Position numbers and translations under genes: made by a program | Shown: positions 56,492-64,000 of the stretch, piece after piece | How positions within the stretch are numbered: position 1 is the first letter of the stretch | Layout of the letters: each line of letters begins with the position of its first letter | From: Neoechinorhynchus agilis | Taxonomy: Eukaryota; Acanthocephala | NCBI GenBank assembly: GCA_051530055.1 | Contig: CM121341.1 | Location: forward strand, 12,338,001-12,402,000 | Direction of reading: 5' to 3' | Length of the DNA stretch: 64,000 bases | The notes under the pieces: generated by a model | The model's input: the letters and a program-made list of their open reading frames with translations, nothing else | Told to the model about the DNA's origin: nothing | Database searches by the model: none

Positions 56492-57757
56492 CTAAGGTTG
56501 AGCTTCCGTTTCGATTGTTAATATACGTTTCCTATTGGGCTGTATCACGAAAAGCATAAGTCCACTTACAAGAATAGCAGTTCCAAGAGACATAAAAGGA
56601 ACCTTATAAGACTGGTTCCATTCATACAGCCAACCGCATAATGGCGGTCCGATGAGAGTTGCCGTTCCTTGAACAAACAATACGTATCCAAACGCATCGG
56701 CTATTAAATCCTTTCCAATCAGATCTTCGGCTGTTGGCGAAGTTAGACACACATATCCACCGGAGAAAAATCCAAAGGTCCCAGAAAACAGTGCATGTCG
56801 AACAAAGTGTCCTCCAGAAAATGCTTCCAACATACTGGCTACACCAGCGATGACTAAGCAAATGTTGTATAAATAAAGACGATATCGCTTTTTCCAATCA
56901 CCCATTTTTCCCATGATAATTCGGCCGGCGATATTCATGATTCCCATAATGCTCACGAGCCATTCGCCTTTTAGCTCACTGATACCGTTTAACAGAGCGT
57001 AATCGTTCATGAATATATAGGGGGCGTTGAAACCAAGACTCGTGAGAAAGTTGGATATTGCAAATAGAACGAATCGGCAGTCACACAATAATTTCCTTGA
57101 GCGTTCAAACCATGTTAGCTGCTCCTCGTCTGAATCTGATGTCGGTCTAGGTTTAGGTACTTGTTTCAGCAACAATGCAGCGGGTATAATATTTGCTAAA
57201 ATAGCCGAGGATATCAAAAAGGTACCCCGTAGTCCATATGTCCTCAGTAGTGCCCCGGTTAGGAACGGGAAAGCGATGGTGCCAACACCACATCCACTCG
57301 TCGCAAGTCCCATCGCGGTAGCACAATTTTTATCAAAACTCATATTAATGGCTGCGATCACAGGGACGTAAGCAATTCCAAAGCCAATCGCTGTTACGAT
57401 TCCTATACTGACGTAAAGGAATCCAATAGAGTTTGATAAAGTGGATGCAGCAACTCCGGAAAATGACAAAGCGGCACCTATCAAAGCCGTTGACTGACAA
57501 CCGACCTTGTTGATGAACCATGCGCCAATCGGTCCGCTCATGTAGGTTAATGCTGGTAACAAGGCTCCAACGATGCTGCAAGAATACCGATTAGATTTAA
57601 ATTCGTTTATCATGAAGGGCATGTATATTCCAAATGCATTTGTAAATCCGTCGGATAAAAGGTGTACTATAAAACTGGCAAAGGGGATTAACCAGATCGT
57701 GGGGCGATGCAGCTCTACAACTCGGGACATTGTATATCTAAAATCGAGTTGTGACAT
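56492..57757 (-). CDS. SLC16-like (monocarboxylate transporter family) MFS carrier
   Basis: Single exon, 421 residues, ATG at 57757. About twelve hydrophobic segments with a hydrophilic central loop (PKPRPTSDSDEEQ, near residue 205) between two six-helix halves. Helix 1 region SDGFTNAFGIYMPFMINEF and the ASLS-like pattern GALLPALTYMSGPIGAWFINKVG resemble SLC16; helix 8 region IMNIAGRIIMGKMGDW carries the conserved G-R-x-x-x-G-x-x-x-D motif. Expected in the plasma membrane moving monocarboxylates or related solutes; substrate not deducible. An upstream ATG 27 nt before MSRVVEL is used here as start. No introns. Confidence 0.8.
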   Translation of the reverse strand: MSQLDFRYTMSRVVELHRPTIWLIPFASFIVHLLSDGFTNAFGIYMPFMINEFKSNRYSCSIVGALLPALTYMSGPIGAWFINKVGCQSTALIGAALSFSGVAASTLSNSIGFLYVSIGIVTAIGFGIAYVPVIAAINMSFDKNCATAMGLATSGCGVGTIAFPFLTGALLRTYGLRGTFLISSAILANIIPAALLLKQVPKPRPTSDSDEEQLTWFERSRKLLCDCRFVLFAISNFLTSLGFNAPYIFMNDYALLNGISELKGEWLVSIMGIMNIAGRIIMGKMGDWKKRYRLYLYNICLVIAGVASMLEAFSGGHFVRHALFSGTFGFFSGGYVCLTSPTAEDLIGKDLIADAFGYVLFVQGTATLIGPPLCGWLYEWNQSYKVPFMSLGTAILVSGLMLFVIQPNRKRILTIETEAQP

Positions 57758-58369
57758 AAAGCGAATTTCTAGAGGTAAGTCATTTTTATTGGAGTAGTGT
57801 TAAACGGACTGCTAAATGGACATAAAAATCAAATGTGGACATAACGCAATGATTATCGCCTTTTTCTAATGCACCTAATACCCGTATAGTAAATTATTTC
57901 CATTATTGATTGATATATCAAAATCATTTCGCTTTAAAGCAAATCATTTGCACTCTATAACCTCCAATAAACAAGCGAAAACACAATAGATTTAATAAAA
58001 AAACAGTGCACTTTCAAATATCAAGTTAGTGAAGCCGGCAGAGGATAATATTCTTACTTAAGAAACTTTTTGGAAAGATACACGGCAAAAGAGTGCTGCG
58101 GCCGCAAGTTCAACATTTTTCCTCTTTTGGTGACATCTTCGCTGAGAATGAAAAAAGTCTCGATATTCAACGCAAACTGAAAACGAGACTTAGATCTGGG
58201 TTTCGACGAAAACAAAATTATTGGTAATTGATTTGCATTCGTCTTTTAAATCTTAAGCCATGACAAAACATGCGAGTCAGAAGAGATGTTTTTGAAATTA
58301 TGAACCGGTTATTTGTAACTTTAATTAGTTGGTGGGTTGTCGATTGTTTTCTTTTCGATTGTCATTAGC
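57758..58369. other. Upstream of the SLC16-like gene, nothing recognised
   Basis: AT-rich; no ORF or repeat supported. Confidence 0.35.
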
Positions 58370-58500
58370 AATTTACGTGGTTGAAAACAAATGTTTTCTA
58401 TATTTCAGAGGTGCGTGTTTTTCAGCACTTTGAAGAAGGAATGAAACTCCGAATTATTGGTCCAAAATAAACATTTGTTTTCAGCCGCGTAAACGCCTTC
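58370..58500. mobile_element. Foldback element (GAAAACAAATGTTT family)
   Basis: ACGTGGTTGAAAACAAATGT at the left is mirrored by ACATTTGTTTTCAGCCGCGT at the right; arms of about 22 bp and more around a core of about 70 nt. A one-armed relative lies at 50020-50095. Confidence 0.6.
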
Positions 58501-58774
58501 GTTATTCCTTTATCTTTAAAGGTAAACTGTTCATTCCAATCATGATAGATATTTCGGATTTGTGGGTATGATATCAAAATGCCTAATAAAAATGTCCCAA
58601 ATCTGAGATACCTTTACGTCCTTCGAATTTTCCCATCACGCTGTACAATTCAGAAAAAAACAGCAACCCACTCCAATGTTTTCATTCGGAACAATTGTTT
58701 CATTATCAACGATGGAGTGACAAAGCAAACAATGAATTTTGTTGCGATCGAAAGTATACACATTAATTGGATTA

Positions 58775-59097
58775 TGACGTCACTTCACATTTCTCGCGCA
58801 TTAAATTTAGCTTGTAGAAACGAGTCTTAGTTTTCAATTCCGCTCTCCCAGAAAAGCTCGATGACTCGCTGCTCAAACTGTAGACTCAGACGAAGTTTGA
58901 CTAATTTCTTCAAGAAATGGTTTAAGTTCAACCTTTCTCAATGCTGACGTAATGTGTACTCACGAACTAACAAACTTTTATTTTGAAATATTCTTAGGAT
59001 TTCCGGCTTCGATATCCACATTTTGTCGTTCATTCGCCGTCTCACAGTCAAAAACGCGCGCACGCTTTCTATGTGATGACGTACCATGTTGACGTCA
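58775..59097. promoter_or_regulatory. Cluster of CRE-type TGACGT motifs
   Basis: Perfect palindromic CRE sites TGACGTCA at 58775-58782 and 59090-59097, with TGACGTAA at 58945-58952 and TGACGTAC at 59077-59084. A perfect 8-mer is expected about once per 65 kb by chance. CREB/ATF binding is the known function of such sites; which gene they would serve is not clear. Confidence 0.5.
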
Positions 59098-59228
59098 TGC
59101 GTGATTTGTTCCGTGCAAAATTGCATGACTGTTTTGTGACTTGACCTCCGCCGTGCAGCCGAATGAGTTATTTTCGTTAAAAAAACAAATGAAATGAACG
59201 AGATAGAAAACTTTGTTTATTTGAGATA

Positions 59229-59430
59229 ATGGGCAATATTTGTGGAAAACAGAAACATAATGCTGAGGTATATTTTCAAAAATAAAATCATACCTTTCCT
59301 AAACACGGCGAATAAACGGATTCTACAGCTCATAAATATTATAAAGACGAAATAGAACACCTCCCTGGTTTTGTGGCATTTATGCAATATCTTAAAAAAA
59401 ATCCGAATAATTGTTCATGTTTCTATCTGA
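59229..59430 (+). other. Possible 5' exons of an unrecognised gene
   Basis: ATG at 59229 opens MGNICGKQKHNAE, a myristoylation-type start, followed by donor GTATAT. After acceptor TTCTACAG near 59328 the next block reads HKYYKDEIEHLPGFVAFMQY in one frame until it meets the hairpin element at 59429. Phases fit only with an alternative donor. Speculative. Confidence 0.25.
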
Positions 59431-59571
59431 CCCCTAAAAAATTAAAAGAATTTATTGATTCCAAATGGTTTCGGAGGCACAATCTTGTACACCTTTTGAT
59501 CAAGGTTGTTTCAAGATTGTGCCTCCGAAACCGATTGGAACCAATAAATTTTTTTAATTTTTTAGGGGCCA
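59429..59571. mobile_element. Hairpin MITE (CACAATCTTG family)
   Basis: CCCCTAAAAAATTAAAAGAA at the left mirrors AATTTTTTAGGGG at the right; inner arms GGTTTCGGAGGCACAATCTT pair with AAGATTGTGCCTCCGAAACC. Related hairpins at 61181-61288 and scraps at 1005 and 33940. Confidence 0.75.
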
Positions 59572-59629
59572 CATACAACTTCAAACATTCTTTTTTCCCT
59601 TTTTAAAAGCATTAGAGAAATGATTGAAT

Positions 59630-59965
59630 CACTCAATGCCCAGAATCACACGGTTATGAGTTTTGTACGCACCCCTACGGATCCTCAGGTATCTCTCGAG
59701 GAAGCGAGACTCATGAGTGAGTTTCCGCCCTTCAACGAGGTATTTCGTCCAATTGTCAAATGGAATTAAGCCACGAATCTTTGTTTCAGGGTCAAAGGGT
59801 TCAAATCCGCGAGACCGCCGATTACTCATAACCAAAGGGGACTAAATACCTGGTCGCATGGAAGGAGGAAACTCACTGATGAGCAGAATTCGGAGGAAAG
59901 TACAAAAAATTTTACCGTATGCATCTGAGTCTAAGTGATTCAATCACTTCTCGGATGTAAGAGAA
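59630..59965. repeat. Interspersed repeat S, foldback copy with B-box-like GGTTCAAATCC
   Basis: Shares CACGGTTATGAG, GGATCCTCAG and TGAGTTTCC with the copies at 18343 and 20383, and TTACTCATAACCAAAGGGGA plus TCTGAGTCTAAGTGATTCAA with 49700. GAGTGAGTTTCCGCCCTT and ACGAGGTATTTCGTCC on the left are mirrored near 59840-59885. Confidence 0.6.
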
Positions 59966-60208
59966 GGAAAACCAAAGACCCTTAATTAATATAACCGGCT
60001 TGCTAGTAAACATTAAAAAAATCCGAATAGTTGAAGCTCACGCGGAAAATCCTTTGAGGTGATGGAAATGTTTTATGATTAACGTTCCGGAAACGCCACC
60101 TAAGGACAGTTTACGTCATCAATATTTTTAAATATGCGCTGTATTTTGGGAAAGACTTATTACTGTTAGGTTTGATCAATTTTTGTACAAGTGTTCAAAA
60201 TTAGGAAG

Positions 60209-61029
60209 TATGCCAAAAAAAATTCGACGTAAACCGGTACGTTTTTTTCCGCGGGTGTGACCGAATTTCGTTTTTCGCAAAGTGATTAATGCTTATTTGT
60301 GTAGGAGTCGAAGAAATCTGGAAAACGCAAAAATCGGCAAAAAATGGGGAATGTTCAATGGAAGAAATCGTTTAATTTTTCTGTGGATCATCGGTCTGAA
60401 TTGTAGTTGTCTTGGAAACAGTTCCGACCAATGATGAAAGAGATTGGTTCACTCGTCGGCGGTCTCGGCAACATCGAATGGAGAAACCCAAAGAAGAAAT
60501 AGAAGACGATCGAATGATCAAGGAACTCGTTGATCGTTCGGGTATTACGAACGAAGAAGTTCAGAAAAAAGATCCTGAGTTTGGTGATTTATTAAAAATA
60601 GCTGATGGCCATTTGAGCGATGAGGATGGCAATGATTCAGACGACGAAGATTATATCTTGCCGGATTTAAATTTTAAAGATACAGATTACAAAATGCAAG
60701 CCTATAGTGATACCGAAAGTAGCGACGACGAGGAGTATAAAGAATGTGCTATTCTTGATATTGAAGAAGTTGACGACGATGTTTCTCTGAATAGTGAGTC
60801 ATCGATTTGTGAAGAAGAGAATGATGATTATAACAAAGTCCAATACACGGAGATTCGTCCAGTTGTTCAAAACGATGGCCTTCAACTTAAATCAATTCTT
60901 AAGAAGCGTCCAACTGACTTTGAGAAGAAGGCGGTTAGTTTTGTGTGCGATACACCTCTGGTTGATGAGAATAGGAGGCCAGATTTGAGCCAAGTGGACG
61001 ATGTGACTAAAACAGCGGTTACCAATTGA
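60209..61029 (+). CDS. Acidic protein with SILK and RVxF PP1-docking motifs; possibly the N-terminal part of NOM1
   Basis: The main open frame runs 60412-61029. Its apparent start is a TTG, so the true start is upstream: ATG 60209 opens MPKKIRRKP before a donor GTACGT, with an acceptor TTGTGTAG at 60304, but I could not phase the exons. The protein is strongly acidic (SDEDGNDSDDEDY, TESSDDEEY) and near the end carries SILKK followed after about ten residues by KKAVSF. Family knowledge: [GS]IL[KR] and [KR]VxF-type motifs are the two classic protein phosphatase 1 docking motifs and usually occur in this order. Vertebrate NOM1 also has a basic N-terminus, an acidic region and an RVxF motif before its MIF4G domain, so this may be the 5' half of the gene at 61825. 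Confidence 0.6.
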
Positions 61030-61180
61030 ATTCCGGTCTAGGTATTGACTTAGACTAATTTGTTGATCAGCGATCTGTTGCAAAATCCTTCATCGAGTTC
61101 AATGCTCGAGAGAAAGTGGTTATAGTTATGTTCGAAGACTGAATTATTCATATTTCCATATTGCAGAAAAATTGAAGTAA

Positions 61181-61288
61181 TTTATTATGTCCGATATTTC
61201 GGAGCCACAATCGTGTGCATTTGCCAAGGTTGTTCAGTTGAAAGAAAACGCACAAGATTGTGCCAAAATATCGGACCTAATAAAATAG
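61181..61288. mobile_element. Hairpin MITE (TCCGATATTTCGG family)
   Basis: TTTATTATGTCCGATATTTC followed by CACAATCGTGTGC is mirrored by GCACAAGATTGTGCC and ATATCGGACCTAATAAAAT. Related to the hairpin at 59429-59571. It would lie in an intron if the flanking ORFs are one NOM1 gene. Confidence 0.75.
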
Positions 61289-61774
61289 CTGAAGTTTATA
61301 GTTTTTTCCAAGAATTTTTTCATTTACACACACAACAACAAAACGTTTAAACAATCACCACCGTCCACGAAGAGGAGGCATCGCTCTCATCTCAGTGGTC
61401 GCGATTATGCTCACTGAGTATCTTCTTTGGATCGCGAGACCAATGTTTTGGCGCAGGAAGGCACCAGCTCTTGAATTTCCTGTCTTGACCTATTTTGAGT
61501 TCCTTTTTGCAATGTTCGTTTTTTGTCATTAAAGAATTAACTATAATCAGCGGTGTAGTCTTCTTCGTTCTCCTGTATTTCACACTCTATTTTATCCGTC
61601 GTTGAGAATGTCGCTCTTAAATTATCGAAATGAATAGTCCAACTTTAATTAGTTTTTGACAATTCTAGAACAGATTTCTTAGACTATTTTTAATCGCACA
61701 CGAGCATTAGAAACTCAATCTTAAAAAAATCAAAATTCTGTTCCTTTAATTGGGAACTGTTGAAATCGAGCGTC

Positions 61775-63257
61775 GTCTGATGCAATCGCCAACCAGCCTA
61801 TAATTTCTCAATTTCGCGGTCTAGTGAATCGAACGTCCATATCGAACCTTGCTGTGATATTATCCGAATTTCGTCAAATATTCGCCAATCGCCAACATTC
61901 GTTTCATGTGTATTCCAGTGCTCTATGGCATTGCCTTCTTCGACAACTGGTCCTTCAACCTAATCATATAACCAATGAAACCCTAAAAACCGTATGCACT
62001 AATTTCGCCGTATTCGTCGCCGGACTCCATAGAACAGTCGATGGACGAATCGGTGAATTCGTAGCTCATCGATTGTGTATTTTACTCGTCAATGAATCCG
62101 ATGACCATTTAAGGAAATATGCAGCTATGCTTGGTACACTCTATGCTACATGTGTAATCTCCTATCAAGTCGTATTTGGTTACATGGGTTCCATTTTGGA
62201 TCAGCACAATCTGTCTCAACAAACCCTCGATGGACTCGTATACCTTCTAAAATACCACCGCCGTGATCTACGCTACGATGACAAAAACTCATTTGAGTTG
62301 TTCAGCAAACGACTTGAGAACCATTCATGTAAGCCAAGCCATGATTCGCTCGATAAATCCAGATACTATTTTTGTTGGCAAGAAGCGGAGACTTTAGTTA
62401 AATTTGGGAAAGAAGAAGTGAACGAATGGAAGTCTACACGGCATGAGCTCCTTAAAATAACTAAAGTACGAGGGAAAAACTGTGGCGTATGCTTGGATTT
62501 CGATTCACTTTGTCAACCTGACGATCGATTTTGCCTTGAAATGAATGCCTTCGATAACGCCGATGAAGACCGCGCTGAGACAAAGACCGAAGATTATCGA
62601 TTAGTCGCAATTAAGCTCCAGCTCAGAACCCCTTTAAGGGAGAATATCATCAAAACAATTCTTTCCTCAAACGATTACATTGAGGCATGCGATAATATTG
62701 CATCCATGCGATTGAACGATCGAGAGCTGAAACAAGTAGTGGTAGTGGTAATAAAAATGGCACTAAATGAGCGGCCGTTCAATGAGTTTTACCCGTTGTT
62801 GCTCAATAGATTGACCACGCACAACAATGAGTCGTTCAGAAGACAAATGAGACTTCATATAAGACGCCACGTGCTTGATAGGACAAACAAGAGTATGGGT
62901 CTCGCTATTCTGATCGCAAGATTGATTGAGGCAAACACGATTGATTTACGAGTCCTTAAGTCGTTCAATTGGTCATACGATCAAAAGTCCGGCCGAATGG
63001 AGTTTTTGAGGAATATTGTAAAGTCTTTGTTGGTTCGCAAACCAATTCAGTGGTTCAAACGTGATTTTTCAAGAATCGCAAGGGAAACTATTGAGCAGTA
63101 CGATGAACAAGAATTGGGCACCAGGTTTAGGGACTTTCTTAGATCTGGAATGCTTGAATTTGAGCGAGTGCGGACTGAGATAGGCGAGAAAGACCTGGCC
63201 AAGCTTAGTGCACTTGTAGAACAATTTGATGGTATTCTCGGCGACTTAGATGAATGA
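61775..63257 (+). CDS. NOM1: NOM1/Sgd1 homologue, MIF4G and MA3 domains (main exon 61825-63257)
   Basis: The large exon gives 477 residues. A 50-nt intron (61775-61824, GTCTGA...CTAG) rebuilds ERLNRTSISNL, matching the LLNRLSE start of the NOM1 MIF4G domain, so the frame continues from an upstream exon ending at 61774 that I could not delimit. MIF4G part: FAVFVAGLHRTVDGRIGEF, LGTLYATCVISYQVVFGYM. MA3 part: LRENIIKTILSSNDYIEACD, then LKQVVVVVIKMALNERPFNEFYP, and a C-terminal helical FLRNIVKSLL region. Family role: nucleolar protein needed for 18S rRNA processing that binds PP1 and the helicase eIF4A3-type proteins. No stop or frame problem in this exon. Context: directly downstream of an acidic PP1-docking ORF, consistent with a single gene. 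Confidence 0.8.
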
Positions 63258-64000
63258 CTGTTGGACAATCCAATGCCATCCAACCATTGTATGATTAAGA
63301 AGTGTAGAAATATGGTTGATGTCGGGAAGAGCTGGGCACAATCAGTCGGTCAAAAATCACTCGTTTCAGGATTTGAATACAATTTTTACTAGGCCATTTT
63401 ATTCCATAAGCTTCATCTATTTTGTTGCGCCTTAAGTTTTCCCAACGCTACGTAAAATCTATATTTTAATTCGATTAAGTTCCTTCCGATTTTACTAACA
63501 CGTCCTTTGCTGTTTTTCTCAGTCTAATGTTTTTACTCCTGATTGAAGTTTAAAAATACGGAAATTCTGTTCACCATTATAATTCGACCATTTATTCAAT
63601 CTAATTCACTTGTATCGATTTTGACAATTACAAGTACAGAAACGAATAAACAAGATTTCTGATGGCTATCTGAACTGCGACCCACCTCCTACCTGAACTT
63701 TTTGATGCTTATCATTTTAAATCTATAGTGGAGGGTGACTTAACTTTATCGATTTTGTTCATGGGCGCTTTTCACATTCGTAATGGCTACTTAAAAAATA
63801 AAAGGGTAAGATTTATTCGGCTGACGTCAGGTCGTGAAATTCATAAGATCTGTATCACACATTTAATTTCTTGATAGATTTGGTGGATTTTAACATTGAA
63901 AATCTATATCCGAAAATTCGACAATGGCGGGCACACAGTCTGATTTTTTTTAAAGAATTCGTAGTTATTAGATTTATTCAAAAGCTCACTAATCCCGTGC
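63258..64000. other. Downstream of NOM1, nothing recognised
   Basis: AT-rich; no supported ORF. A single perfect CRE (TGACGTCA) lies at 63822-63829. AATAAA occurs near 63645 and 63797. Confidence 0.35.

Noticed and set aside
57027-57371. Plus-strand ORF of 114 codons
   Set aside because: Antisense shadow of the SLC16-like gene.

Overview
The window is nuclear DNA of an invertebrate animal. It is AT-rich and carries split genes with canonical GT-AG introns, most of them very short (45-57 nt). The genes belong to animal families: BCL11, CHD1L/ALC1, SLC10, SLC16, NOM1, a Tuba-like RhoGEF and a PKA catalytic-subunit relative. A small-intron ecdysozoan such as a nematode would fit, but nothing here proves the phylum. 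No rRNA, intact tRNA, CRISPR, LTR retroelement, retrovirus or Polinton was recognised.

Layout. 2.0-4.2 kb (-): a two-exon BCL11-type zinc-finger gene with a long GC-rich, triplet-repeat upstream region (4.2-7.2 kb). 7.3-12.5 kb: no recognisable gene. 12.6-13.5 kb (+): a small zinc-finger gene with a hAT/BED-like finger. 14.7-16.3 kb (-): two unrecognised exons or genes. 17.6-18.1 kb: a decayed Penelope-like retroelement. 18.3-25.2 kb: an accessory island with a repeated unit carrying an identical small secreted-protein ORF twice, one further partial unit, and an RLE-type LINE between the full copies. 26.7-30.5 kb (+): an SH3-SH3-DH-BAR RhoGEF. 30.5-31.1 kb (-): a secreted protein. 31.9-33.0 kb (+): a PKA-like protein lacking several catalytic residues. 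36.4-38.1 kb (-): an SLC10-type transporter. 41.6-42.4 kb (-): an unrecognised three-exon gene. 44.9-49.3 kb (-): CHD1L/ALC1, ten exons, SNF2 ATPase plus macro domain. 50.4-51.0 kb (+): an unknown protein. 53.9-55.2 kb (+): a DUF4139-like protein. 56.5-57.8 kb (-): an SLC16-like carrier. 60.2-63.3 kb (+): an acidic PP1-docking ORF followed by the MIF4G/MA3 body of NOM1, possibly one gene.

Mobile DNA consists mostly of small non-coding foldback (palindromic) elements. Several families recur in the window. One has 11-bp target-site duplications at both copies and sits inside a CHD1L intron. Another element is a palindrome with 93-bp arms that match exactly. There are also three fragments of one LINE family, a Penelope fragment, a Tigger/pogo-like fragment and tRNA-derived (B-box-bearing) repeats.

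The genes do not form a pathway. CHD1L and BCL11 are chromatin/transcription factors, NOM1 acts in ribosome biogenesis with PP1, and the RhoGEF works at membranes. The most interesting signals are the duplicated secreted-ORF unit, the PKA-like pseudokinase, the combined SILK and RVxF motifs beside NOM1, and the foldback families.
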